Of a DNA stretch of 64,000 nt, positions 8,698-16,932 are shown one piece after another. The stretch covers positions 62,001 through 126,000 of the forward strand of contig JAHHHF010000075.1 in NCBI GenBank assembly GCA_019359495.1. The letters run 5' to 3'. The stretch is from Goleter apudmare HA4340-LM2 (GTDB lineage: Bacteria; Cyanobacteriota; Cyanobacteriia; Cyanobacteriales; Nostocaceae). The number at the start of each line of letters is the position of its first letter. Position 1 is the stretch's first letter. Below the pieces are notes generated by a model that did not search any database, was not told the origin of the DNA, and was given only the letters and a program-made list of their open reading frames with translations. The position numbers and the translations under genes are program-made.

Positions 8698-9570
8698 TTA
8701 AAACCTTTCCATCAACTCAATACACTTGTGCAACTGTTGACGCATAGTATCAACATCAGCGTAGAACCTCCGCCCATGTCCTGGTAGCACCCACTCAAAC
8801 GAGTAATTAGCTAACTGACGCATGGATTTAATTTGTTCTTGCCAAGAATACCAGCAGTAATCGGGGAACGCTTCTAGTTGTTTATAGTCTTCTGACCCAG
8901 CTAAATGATCTCCAGTGAAGAGAAACTTATTTTTGTAGAGTAAAACAGTGTGTCCTTTCGTGTGACCTGGAACTGGAATAATCACCAAATCCTCAGCTAA
9001 CGCAAATGGTTCATAACCAGTTACCTGTATTTCCACTTCGCGCGTACTCCCATTAATATCATCAGCATGGAGAATGCGTTTACACTGAAAATGTTCGGCA
9101 AACTTTTGATGTTCTGCCACATCATCCTTGTGACTCAGATACATATAACGGATGCCTCCCATCTCCTCTAGCCGCTTGACTAAAGGCGGTGTAAAGCGAG
9201 GTGAATCCACTAAAATATTGCCTTCTGCTAGTTGAATGAAGTAGCTAGCAGCCCCATAAGATTTTTCTGAATGATAGCCGCAATGATAAACATTATCTGC
9301 CACTAAAATCGGAAAACTTTGTTGAGCATCTTTAATATCTGTTGGCTTTTCAACTGTGCCAATAGAACTCGTAGGACAAGCTAAAAGTGCTTGGAGTGCA
9401 GCTAATCTCTCTGCCTCATTTGTAGGTTGATGATAAACTGCCGACTTCTCACCAGCACGATAAAATACTTCGGGAGTCATCCAACGACAGGTATCACAAT
9501 CAATGCAGGTGGTATCAACATAAAAATCGCCGTTGACATTTTGGGGACGACGAAGATTTAAATGCGCCAT
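8698..9570 (-). CDS. Ferredoxin-like domain fused to metallo-beta-lactamase fold hydrolase
   Basis: A 290-residue protein read from the ATG at 9570, which has an AGAGGTTGAAC Shine-Dalgarno; an upstream TTG at 9576 is less likely. Residues about 15-75 hold one iron-sulfur site (CIDCDTC and later ACPTSSI). The rest is an MBL fold with SHKDDVAEH, VPGHTKGHT, FTGDHL and LPGHG. The first metal motif is HKDD instead of HxHxDH, a variation seen in this ferredoxin-MBL subfamily. The substrate is unknown; a thiolester or redox role is only a guess. A truncated hicA lies directly upstream, so the promoter region of this gene is partly toxin-antitoxin debris. Confidence 0.75.
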   Translation of the reverse strand: MAHLNLRRPQNVNGDFYVDTTCIDCDTCRWMTPEVFYRAGEKSAVYHQPTNEAERLAALQALLACPTSSIGTVEKPTDIKDAQQSFPILVADNVYHCGYHSEKSYGAASYFIQLAEGNILVDSPRFTPPLVKRLEEMGGIRYMYLSHKDDVAEHQKFAEHFQCKRILHADDINGSTREVEIQVTGYEPFALAEDLVIIPVPGHTKGHTVLLYKNKFLFTGDHLAGSEDYKQLEAFPDYCWYSWQEQIKSMRQLANYSFEWVLPGHGRRFYADVDTMRQQLHKCIELMERF

Positions 9571-9572
9571 GT

Positions 9573-9632
9573 TCAACCTCTTTTTAAGTATCGAATTATA
9601 TCCCGTCGATTAATAACTGCAAAAGGTGGCAT
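9573..9632 (-). pseudogene. hicA: Truncated hicA toxin stub
   Basis: A 19-codon frame starts at ATG 9632 with MPPFAVINRRDIIRYLKRG and then stops. It matches the opening of one HicA branch (MPPFGxIxRRDLIRYL) and is cut before the catalytic histidine. The ATG overlaps the hicB relic stop as TAATG, the usual hicBA coupling. Its last codons also form the ribosome-binding region of the metallo-hydrolase gene. It cannot encode an active RNase. Confidence 0.7.
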
Positions 9633-9876
9633 TAGGCAACCTCTTTCTGAATATTTAGATCAATACCATCAAGTATTGGTAGAGTATGACCTAAAGTTAA
9701 TCCTAGAATAATTCATCCTTCAAGAGTGTCTTGCAAATCATCCCGACAAGCTTCTAGTGTTGCAGCATTTGCCCACACACCAGGACAATGAGAAATTTCA
9801 CTATAGAAAGTTCCAACTTCAAGCAACTCATAAGTTGCTTTGTGCATCGCTGTATTGATGTAATGTGTCAACATTC
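9632..9876 (-). pseudogene. hicB: hicB antitoxin relic (frameshift plus nonsense)
   Basis: Reading from the ATG at 9876 gives MLTHYINTAMHK, a HicB start. In another frame follow ATYELLEVGTFYSEI and CPGVWANAATLEACRDDL, which are HicB core; two extra A in the A-run at about 9841-9845 break the frame. A TGA at 9713-9715 replaces an expected tryptophan codon, and the frame then continues IILGLTLGHTLPILDGIDLN to TAA at 9632. The upstream partner of the hicA stub is thus doubly inactivated. Confidence 0.75.
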
Positions 9877-9976
9877 TTTTTAATTTGCAAGATTGGGCTT
9901 ATGATTAAAAATATTGAAATTCCTAAAAATACGATCGCGCTATTTTCACAACGCGATCGCACAGATTTTTCCCACC

Positions 9977-10930
9977 CTAAATAACTAAGTGCAGCTGATC
10001 AATGGCTGTAGTAATCAGATGACGGGTAATTGGGAGACTATCAACTACCATCCCCAAACACAACAGCATCATGTAGGAGATGGAATAGAGAAACAACTCT
10101 CTAGCGATGGTACGATCCTCTGGATTTTGCAGCAAGCGCCAGGATTTGTGGATAAAGACAACGCCCAAAAATAAAGCGATCGCCCCATATAACATTCCAC
10201 TGGCGTGTAAGGGGAAAACTAGTAACAGTGTCGCGGCGACTGTTACCAAGGTGTAGTACCAAATTTGCTTGACTGTGGCTGTATCACCCACAACAACTGG
10301 TAGCATTGGTATCCCCACTTTTGCGTAATCATCCCTAATCATCAGAGCTAAAGCCCAGAAATGGGGAGGTGTCCAGACAAAGACGATCGCAAAAATTAGC
10401 CAAGCTGACCAGCTTAACGTGCCTGTAACAGCAGCCCAGCCTACTAAAGCCGGAATTGCCCCAGCTGCCCCACCAATGACGATATTCTGGGTGCTATGGC
10501 GTTTTAACCAGTGAGTATAAACTAAAACGTAAAATACGATACCGGAGAATGCCAACAGAGCAGCCAAGAGGTTGGCGAATACTGCCAATAAAGTGAAGGA
10601 AAGTACAGCCAGGGCGATCGCAAAAATCAGCGCCTCATGTGGCTGTATCTTACCGGCAGGGATGGGACGATGGCGCGTCCGCTCCATTTCATAATCAATA
10701 TCCCGGTCGTAGATACAGTTAATTGTCTGGGCGCTAGCAGCTGCTAAAGTGCCACCAGTAAGAGTTACTAGCAACAGCAATGGATCTACTTCTCCCTTAG
10801 CGGCAATCCACATGCTGCCAGCCGTGGTAATCAAAAGCAAGGGAATAATCCGTGGCTTGGTTAGCTGGTAATAGCTTTGAATTACCTGGAGAAATGTTTC
10901 GTGGTGGCGAGAGACATTAGTCTCAATCAT
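9977..10930 (-). CDS. ctaB: Protohaem IX farnesyltransferase (haem O synthase)
   Basis: A 317-residue UbiA-type prenyltransferase that attaches a farnesyl group to haem b to give haem O, in the membrane. It has the first Asp-rich motif [19 protein letters not shown] at about 72-90, the second at [13 protein letters not shown], and about eight or nine hydrophobic helices. Its product feeds CtaA (next gene upstream on the same strand) and then the aa3 oxidase encoded by ctaCDE. The 335-bp gap to ctaA contains a small inverted-repeat element, so cotranscription is possible but not certain. Confidence 0.95.
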   Translation of the reverse strand: MIETNVSRHHETFLQVIQSYYQLTKPRIIPLLLITTAGSMWIAAKGEVDPLLLLVTLTGGTLAAASAQTINCIYDRDIDYEMERTRHRPIPAGKIQPHEALIFAIALAVLSFTLLAVFANLLAALLAFSGIVFYVLVYTHWLKRHSTQNIVIGGAAGAIPALVGWAAVTGTLSWSAWLIFAIVFVWTPPHFWALALMIRDDYAKVGIPMLPVVVGDTATVKQIWYYTLVTVAATLLLVFPLHASGMLYGAIALFLGVVFIHKSWRLLQNPEDRTIARELFLYSISYMMLLCLGMVVDSLPITRHLITTAIDQLHLVI

Positions 10931-10983
10931 GTCGGCTAATTTTCCTTCTGTTTCAACAAGTTATCTGCACCCCCTGCTCATAG

Positions 10984-11103
10984 TCATACCAATTCGTAAT
11001 ACTCACTTAGGTGTGAGAAGCAAGCTACGTAATTAAAGAAGTTAGACTCTCTCATAGGTTTACAGTTTGGGATCTGTCACCTTCTTGCTGCAAATTGGTA
11101 TGA
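10984..11103. repeat. About 120-bp inverted-repeat element (ATACCAATT family)
   Basis: Perfect terminal inverted repeats TCATACCAATT (10984-10994) and AATTGGTATGA (11093-11103) bound a 120-bp non-coding unit in the ctaA-ctaB gap. The same termini and nearly the same length occur at 25818-25938. It looks like a non-autonomous transposable element. After it comes a purine-rich stretch (GAGGATGAGGAAGATGAGG) without a credible gene. Confidence 0.6.
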
Positions 11104-11265
11104 GTCTTCATCAAAGATACTCAGTGAGCTTAGGGGAGGATGAGGAAGATGAGGAGGATCGGGAAGATAAGTGCTTCCCTTGCTCCCGCATTTCCCCTGT
11201 AGGGGCGCAAGTGGATATCGGGGTTTTAGGGTTCCACCACTTCAGTAAAACGAACTTGAAATTAA

Positions 11266-12249
11266 TTAGGGATTCGCTCCATTCGCTGGTGTACTTGTAG
11301 CATTTACTGTAACAGCGACAGGGTAAGCGTTGATTTCACGGTTATCAACCCAGTCACGCAATGCGAGTACTGTGAAGCAGACCAAAGTACCTAACAAAGC
11401 TGCGCCTATGGCTTGGTGGGAAACCGTGAGCGGCTCGACTTGCAAATGTAATCGGAAAGTGGCAAATCCCAAGAGGATTTGTAAAATCAACAATCCGCCA
11501 GCCATTTTTGCTAGTCGCCGCAAAGCTGGATGCAGTGCGGGTGTACGCCAGGCAATTAATACCACAGCTAAAGTGGCTAGCGTTGGCGGTACTAAGCCAA
11601 AAATATGGCTGTACATCACAGTACAAAGCTGGGATGTATCCAAGCATTGGTGTAGTGCCCAACGAGAACCAACTAAAGCGCCCAGTAGACTTTGGAGGTA
11701 CACCAAAACCACGGCAACTAAGCCCACCCAAGGCAAGTTACCCACGTTTCCCGTGCCCTGATAAGGTGTGAGGGCTGTGCCGATAATTAGTAGGGTGGTG
11801 AAAAACAATAGTGCCGTTCCCAAGTGGGCGGTAACGATATCAAATCGCAATAGTTCGGTGACAGTGAGTCCTCCCAAGATGCCTTGGAAGACGATTAAAA
11901 ACAGGGCGAATGTAGACGCCCAAGGCAGCCAAGCGGGTAAATTACGACGATGCCACCAGGATAAACCAACCAGCGCGATCGCGCTGATGCCAATCAAAGC
12001 TGCATCTAATCTGTGGAACCACTCTAAGAACACTTGCAGGTTCATTTGCTTGGCTGGTACTAATTCCCCGTAGCATAAGGGCCAGTCTGGGCAAGCAAGT
12101 CCAGCATTCATTACACGGGTAGCAGAGCCTATAGCCATCAAAATTAAGGTGGCTATGCAAATCTTCCACACCAAGCGACGAATTAATTCTTTAGGCTTTT
12201 GCTGCTCGGCTGTTGCTTCATTTTGTTGTTGTAGGACAAATTCGCTCAT
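11266..12249 (-). CDS. ctaA: Haem A synthase
   Basis: A 327-residue membrane protein of the COX15/CtaA family, which oxidises haem O to haem A. Eight hydrophobic helices in two similar four-helix halves are visible, with haem-ligand histidines in WFHRLDAALIG, VTAHLGTALLFF, MYSHIFG and SHQAIGAALLG. Cysteine pairs CPDWPLC and CLDTSQLC lie in loops. The Shine-Dalgarno AGAAGG is upstream of ATG 12249. It precedes ctaB on the strand and is divergent from ctaC across 413 bp, so haem A supply and oxidase genes share one locus. Confidence 0.94.
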   Translation of the reverse strand: MSEFVLQQQNEATAEQQKPKELIRRLVWKICIATLILMAIGSATRVMNAGLACPDWPLCYGELVPAKQMNLQVFLEWFHRLDAALIGISAIALVGLSWWHRRNLPAWLPWASTFALFLIVFQGILGGLTVTELLRFDIVTAHLGTALLFFTTLLIIGTALTPYQGTGNVGNLPWVGLVAVVLVYLQSLLGALVGSRWALHQCLDTSQLCTVMYSHIFGLVPPTLATLAVVLIAWRTPALHPALRRLAKMAGGLLILQILLGFATFRLHLQVEPLTVSHQAIGAALLGTLVCFTVLALRDWVDNREINAYPVAVTVNATSTPANGANP

Positions 12250-12662
12250 GAAAGATACCTTCTGCCCGCTCTTGGTAAAGCTTTTAAATTTATCAGTTTG
12301 TCAGTCACGACCCATCTCCACCCTAGCGTATAGGAATAGGATTGATAGATTTAGCTTTCACTTATACTTTGAATCACTCTCGCCACTTTTAGCCGGAAGC
12401 TTTAGGGATTTTTCCAGTTGTGAGTATTTGATAAATGGCAGTTAATTTAACTTCCTAAATTTTTCCTTAAATTTTTTTAGTTGTTATTATCTATTCTTGG
12501 TAATACTTGGCAATATCTGTTAAATCTCTTGTACTCAAAATTAGTGATCTAGCCTAAAAAATTAATAAAAATTTCAGACCTTCATAGCTTATGTCTCATA
12601 GCCTGGTCTACCTTAGTAAGTGGGCAGCTTTAAATAACGTAGTAAATTCCATTAAGTAAGCC
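12250..12662. other. Divergent control region between ctaA and ctaCDE
   Basis: 413 bp, AT-rich, without a supported gene. It must hold the promoters of the haem A genes (left) and of the oxidase operon (right). Runs such as TTAAATTTTTTTAG and AAAATTAATAAAAATTT are present, but I cannot name a specific operator. Confidence 0.5.
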
Positions 12663-13769
12663 GTGAATATTCCAAGTTCCATCTGGACATTACTAATTGG
12701 CATCGTCCTAACGCTGGCCAGCCTTTGGTTCGGTCAAAATCACGGTCTCTTGCCAACAGCAGCCTCAGACGAAGCCGTGTTGATCGATGGTTTGTTCAAC
12801 ACGATGATGATCGTCTCTACAGGCATATTTCTGCTGGTTGAAGGTATTTTGATTTACGCTGCTTTCAGATACCGTCGGCGGGCTGGTGATCATGAAGACG
12901 GCCCGCCTGTTGAGGGTAATGTGCCTCTAGAAATTCTCTGGACGGCAATCCCCGCAATTATTGTTCTCGGTATATCTGTTTACAGCTTTGAGGTGTACAA
13001 CGACATTGGTGGCTTCGATCCCCACGCTATTCATGAAGCGCCAATCACTCAGGGTATGGATATGTCGATGCATAGTATGCCTGGGGCAGCACTCGCCGCT
13101 ACTTTAAGCGACACACCCCCCAGCACAGCACCCAACCTCAACCAAGAGAAATCTGATGAGGCGATGCAAGACCCAGCCACCGCCGCAGTCCGCAATGCTG
13201 ACCAAATTCCCCAACTGCGGAATGCTCCTGGTGTTGGTAGTGTTGCTCCCACCATTGGGACTAGTGAGGACAAGGCAGGTCAAGCACCAGAACTGTTGGT
13301 GAATGTCACTGGTTTACAGTATGCTTGGCTATTCACCTATCCCGAAACTGGGATCACAACTGGTGAACTGCACGTTCCCATTGGGCGTCAGGTGCTAGTT
13401 AATATGACAGCCAACGACGTAATCCATGCTTTTTGGATACCAGAGTTTCGCTTAAAGCAAGATGTTATCCCTGGTAGACAGAGTGAGATTCGCTTCACAC
13501 CCAACAAAGAGGGTGATTATGCTCTCATCTGTGCTGAACTTTGCGGCCCTTACCACGGCGCGATGAGAACCCAAGTTGTGGTCGAGTCGCAAGCAGCTTA
13601 TGACAAATGGATGCAGGAACAGCTAGTGGCTAGCCGCGAAAATCTCAACCAAGCAGTTGCTGTCAATCCTGCCGATTTATCCCCCTATGAATTTCTCACT
13701 CCTTACACCAAGGACATGGGAATCAACTCAGAAATCCTCTCTCAAGTTCACACAGATCATCATCACTAG
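12663..13769 (+). CDS. ctaC: Cytochrome c oxidase subunit II
   Basis: A 368-residue subunit II from a GTG start (12663). Two membrane helices (about 6-25 and 45-65, then LEILWTAIPAIIVLGI) anchor a periplasmic or lumenal cupredoxin domain. CuA ligands are visible: the His in NDVIHAFWIPEF and CAELCGPYHGAM with both Cys, Glu, His and Met. Between membrane part and cupredoxin lies an unusually long Met/Pro/Ala/Asn-rich linker (about 125-215), known in Nostocales oxidases. It takes electrons from cytochrome c6 or plastocyanin. First gene of ctaCDE. Confidence 0.95.
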   Translation: MNIPSSIWTLLIGIVLTLASLWFGQNHGLLPTAASDEAVLIDGLFNTMMIVSTGIFLLVEGILIYAAFRYRRRAGDHEDGPPVEGNVPLEILWTAIPAIIVLGISVYSFEVYNDIGGFDPHAIHEAPITQGMDMSMHSMPGAALAATLSDTPPSTAPNLNQEKSDEAMQDPATAAVRNADQIPQLRNAPGVGSVAPTIGTSEDKAGQAPELLVNVTGLQYAWLFTYPETGITTGELHVPIGRQVLVNMTANDVIHAFWIPEFRLKQDVIPGRQSEIRFTPNKEGDYALICAELCGPYHGAMRTQVVVESQAAYDKWMQEQLVASRENLNQAVAVNPADLSPYEFLTPYTKDMGINSEILSQVHTDHHH

Positions 13770-13852
13770 TCATTGGTCATTAGTCATTGGTCATTAGTTT
13801 TGTAAAGACAGATGACAAGCGACAAAGGACAAATGACAAATAACTAAATCCT
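13770..13852. repeat. Heptamer-type repeat between ctaC and ctaD
   Basis: The gap consists of imperfect copies of GTCATTG/GTCATTA and GACAAATGACAAA units, the short tandem repeat type that recurs at 2463-2525, 3300-3350, 21975-22005, 24800-24830 and 43267-43315 in this window. Confidence 0.6.
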
Positions 13853-15589
13853 ATGACACAAGCTCAATTACAAGAAACTGCTAATTTTCCCATCCTGCTT
13901 CCAGAACCAGGGGAAAGACATTGGCGAGATTTCTTTGGTTTCAGTACTGACCACAAGGTGATTGGGATTCAATACCTCGTCACTTCGTTTATTTTCTACT
14001 GCATCGGCGGTGTGATGGCTGACTTGGTGCGGACAGAACTGCGAACCCCAGAAGTAGATTTTGTCACACCCGAAGTTTACAACAGCTTGTTTACCTTGCA
14101 CGCCACAATCATGATTTTCTTGTGGATTGTGCCTGCTGGTGCTGGTTTTGCCAACTATCTGATTCCCCTGATGATAGGGGCTAAAGATATGGCATTCCCC
14201 CGGCTAAATGCTGTGGCTTTCTGGATGATTCCGCCTGCGGGTTTGTTACTGGTTGCAAGCTTAGTGATTGGTGACGCCCCTGACGCAGGTTGGACATCCT
14301 ACCCACCCCTGAGTTTGGTAACAGGCCAAGTGGGTGAAGAAATTTGGATTATGAGTCTGTTGCTGTTGGGGACATCATCAATTTTGGGGGCGATTAATTT
14401 TATCGTCACCATGCTGAAGATGCGTACCCCAGGTATGGGAATCTACCAACTACCCCTGTTTTGTTGGGCGATGTTTGCCACTTCGGCGCTGGTACTATTA
14501 TCAACCCCTGTACTGGCAAGCGCCCTGATTCTACTGTCTTTTGACTTAATCGCGGGCACAACATTTTTTAACCCCACTGGCGGCGGTGATCCTGTGGTGT
14601 ACCAGCACATGTTCTGGTTCTACTCCCACCCGGCAGTTTACATCATGATTTTGCCCTTTTTTGGGGGTATTTCGGAAATATTACCTGTTCATGCCCGCAA
14701 GCCAATTTTCGGTTATAAAGCGATCGCTTTCTCTAGTTTGGCGATTAGTTTCTTGGGGTTAATCGTCTGGGCACACCACATGTTTACTAGTGGTATCCCT
14801 GGTTGGTTGCGGATGTTCTTTATGATCACCACGATGATCATCGCTGTACCCACTGGTATTAAAATTTTTAGTTGGTTGGCGACGATTTGGGGTGGCAAAA
14901 TCAACCTCAATAGCCCGATGTTGTTTGCCATGGGCTTCTTAGGAACCTTCGTGATTGGTGGCATCAGTGGTGTGATGTTGGCAGCTGTGCCCTTTGATAT
15001 CCACGTCCACGACACTTATTTTGTGGTCGCCCACCTCCACTACGTCCTCTTTGGCGGTAGTGTGTTAGGAATTTTCGCCGCCATCTATCACTGGTTCCCC
15101 AAAATGACGGGGCGGATGTTTAACGAATTTTGGGGTAAGGTGCATTTTGCATTGACAATTGTCGGTTTAAATATGACCTTTTTGCCCATGCACAAGCTGG
15201 GCTTAATGGGTATGAACCGCCGAGTTGCACAATATGACCCCATATTTACATCCCTGAATGAAATCTGTACTTATGGTTCATACATCCTGGCAGTTTCCAC
15301 CATTCCCTTCATTATCAATGCCGTTTGGAGTTGGCTATACGGCCCCAAAGCAGGTAATAATCCTTGGAATGGACTGACCCTAGAATGGATGACTACCTCA
15401 CCGCCAGCGATCGAGAATTTTGATCATCTCCCAGTACTAGTAACCGGTCCCTACGACTACGGATCACACAAAGCTTCAGCAAGTGTACCCTTATCTGACC
15501 CTGATCCAGTTTTGTCTGGCGGGCCGAACTCAGTATTAGGCACAGAACCAGACCCCGCAGTGGCAGCTAGTTCCCCAAACCAGGAATAA
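13853..15589 (+). CDS. ctaD: Cytochrome c oxidase subunit I
   Basis: A 578-residue haem-copper oxidase subunit I with twelve or more membrane helices. Visible sites: LHATIMIFLWIVPAG (low-spin haem ligand), FWFYSHPAVYIMILP (CuB His with cross-linked Tyr), VWAHHMFTSG (CuB His pair) and DTYFVVAHLHYV (haem a3 and haem a ligands). It reduces O2 to water and pumps protons. The last 60 residues form a hydrophilic Ser/Pro-rich tail. It lies 83 bp after ctaC and 122 bp before ctaE. Confidence 0.97.
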   Translation: MTQAQLQETANFPILLPEPGERHWRDFFGFSTDHKVIGIQYLVTSFIFYCIGGVMADLVRTELRTPEVDFVTPEVYNSLFTLHATIMIFLWIVPAGAGFANYLIPLMIGAKDMAFPRLNAVAFWMIPPAGLLLVASLVIGDAPDAGWTSYPPLSLVTGQVGEEIWIMSLLLLGTSSILGAINFIVTMLKMRTPGMGIYQLPLFCWAMFATSALVLLSTPVLASALILLSFDLIAGTTFFNPTGGGDPVVYQHMFWFYSHPAVYIMILPFFGGISEILPVHARKPIFGYKAIAFSSLAISFLGLIVWAHHMFTSGIPGWLRMFFMITTMIIAVPTGIKIFSWLATIWGGKINLNSPMLFAMGFLGTFVIGGISGVMLAAVPFDIHVHDTYFVVAHLHYVLFGGSVLGIFAAIYHWFPKMTGRMFNEFWGKVHFALTIVGLNMTFLPMHKLGLMGMNRRVAQYDPIFTSLNEICTYGSYILAVSTIPFIINAVWSWLYGPKAGNNPWNGLTLEWMTTSPPAIENFDHLPVLVTGPYDYGSHKASASVPLSDPDPVLSGGPNSVLGTEPDPAVAASSPNQE

Positions 15590-15711
15590 ACTAGTACTCT
15601 GAATGCGTAATTCGTAATTACCATACCGCAAAGGTTGCATTAATTTGGAATGGGTAGTTTACTCAGTACATCCCCCATTCCCTATCCCCCATTCCCTAAT
15701 TTAAAAGATTC

Positions 15712-16338
15712 ATGCAAAGTCAAATCATTGACCCAGCTAAAACGGAACTAAATCATCACCATGCAGCGACAACGGCTGATGCTCATCATGAAGCACATCC
15801 AGACCATCGCCTGTTTGGGTTAATTATCTTCTTAATCGCTGAAGGAATGATTTTCCTGGGGCTGTTTGGAGCTTACTTAGCTTTTCGTTCTACATTACCT
15901 GTCTGGCCTCCAGAAGGCACACCAGAATTAGAACTATTGCTACCCGGTATCAACACAGTTATCCTGATTGCCAGCAGTTTTGTCATGCATAACGCTGATA
16001 CTGCTGTCAAAAAGAATGATATACGCGGTACGCAAATCTGGCTAGCAATTACGGCCGCGATGGGAGCGATTTTCTTGGTGGGACAAGTGTATGAATACAC
16101 TCACCTAGAATTTGGTCTGACTACAAATTTATTTGCCAGTGCATTTTACGTTTTGACTGGTTTCCACGGTTTGCACGTCACCATCGGCGTTTTGGCAATT
16201 GTGGCTGTATTATGGCGATCGCGCACTAAAGGTCACTACAGTAATGCAAACCATTTCGGTATCGAAGCCGCCGAGATTTATTGGCACTTTGTAGACGTAA
16301 TCTGGATTATTTTGTTTGGGTTGTTATATCTGCTTTAA
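15712..16338 (+). CDS. ctaE: Cytochrome c oxidase subunit III
   Basis: A 208-residue subunit III with a His-rich N-terminus (NHHHAATTADAHHEAHPDH) and five hydrophobic helices. Family motifs are LIAEGMIFLGLFGAYLAFR, GFHGLHVTIG and EAAEIYWHFVDVIWIILF. The short five-helix form is the bacterial/cyanobacterial type. Last gene of the ctaCDE operon. Confidence 0.96.
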   Translation: MQSQIIDPAKTELNHHHAATTADAHHEAHPDHRLFGLIIFLIAEGMIFLGLFGAYLAFRSTLPVWPPEGTPELELLLPGINTVILIASSFVMHNADTAVKKNDIRGTQIWLAITAAMGAIFLVGQVYEYTHLEFGLTTNLFASAFYVLTGFHGLHVTIGVLAIVAVLWRSRTKGHYSNANHFGIEAAEIYWHFVDVIWIILFGLLYLL

Positions 16339-16529
16339 ATATTAGTTATTCACTCATGCGAATAACTAACAATCAGAAACCCGATTTTAGATCCTCGACT
16401 TCAGACCCGCGATTTCTTTTAGACACCCGTAGGGTGGCTTCTTGAAGGGTAGAAGTCGGGGATTTTGGTATTAGCCGACAATTTTCTAAAATCCAGCCAT
16501 ATCATGCTCAAGTAACTATACTCACTCGT

Positions 16530-16678
16530 ATAGGACTCATATTTGATTTTTGAACAGATACGTAGGGTGTGTTAGCGACAGCGTAACGCACCCCCCAAAG
16601 CTTTCGGTGCGTTACGGCTTGCGCCTAACACACCCTACACATACTGAGATTTTTTCAGATATCAAATCGGATTCCTAT
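16530..16678. mobile_element. MITE-like element with internal long hairpin
   Basis: A 149-bp element with 18-bp inverted ends: ATAGGACTCATATTTGAT at 16530-16547 and ATCAAATCGGATTCCTAT at 16661-16678 (15 of 18 match). Inside is a near-palindrome: GTAGGGTGTGTTAG (16562) with CTAACACACCCTAC (16625), and CGTAACGCACC with GGTGCGTTACG. TA flanks both ends of TAGGA...TCCTA, which would fit a TA target duplication. No coding capacity. Confidence 0.65.
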
Positions 16679-16692
16679 ATCTTTAATACTGA

Positions 16693-16760
16693 TAAACGAG
16701 TCTTTGATACTCACGAATGAGTCTCCGAGGGAGGTAAACGAGTCTTTGATATTAATTCAC
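16693..16760. repeat. Three direct repeats with 21-bp period
   Basis: GAGTCT begins at 16698, 16719 and 16740, exactly 21 bp apart. The outer two share 17 bp (TAAACGAGTCTTTGATA, at 16693 and 16735); the middle copy reads GAATGAGTCTCCGA. The block lies about 170-240 bp before the DUF39 gene. It may be a protein-binding array or a decayed member of the heptamer-based repeats of Nostoc. Confidence 0.55.
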
Positions 16761-16932
16761 CGAGACAAGATATTGATACACATACAATAACTTGTAGAGG
16801 CGTAGCTTGCTTCATTCTCGTTCATTGGTGCAGGTATTGTAGAGTTATGATGCAATCAGTTGAGAAATTAAGGGTTGATTGCTGCCTAGGTCAATATATT
16901 TCAGAAATTCATGTTAACTCGCTACATTTAAA

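Noticed and set aside
11067-11300. 77-codon plus-strand frame in the ctaA-ctaB gap
   Set aside because: It starts inside the inverted-repeat element and consists of low-complexity Glu/Asp codons from a purine-rich stretch; no family resemblance.
11330-12073. Several plus-strand frames of 87-143 codons opposite ctaA
   Set aside because: They are shadows of ctaA; composition (Lys/Pro/Ser-rich, no domain) fits antisense reading.
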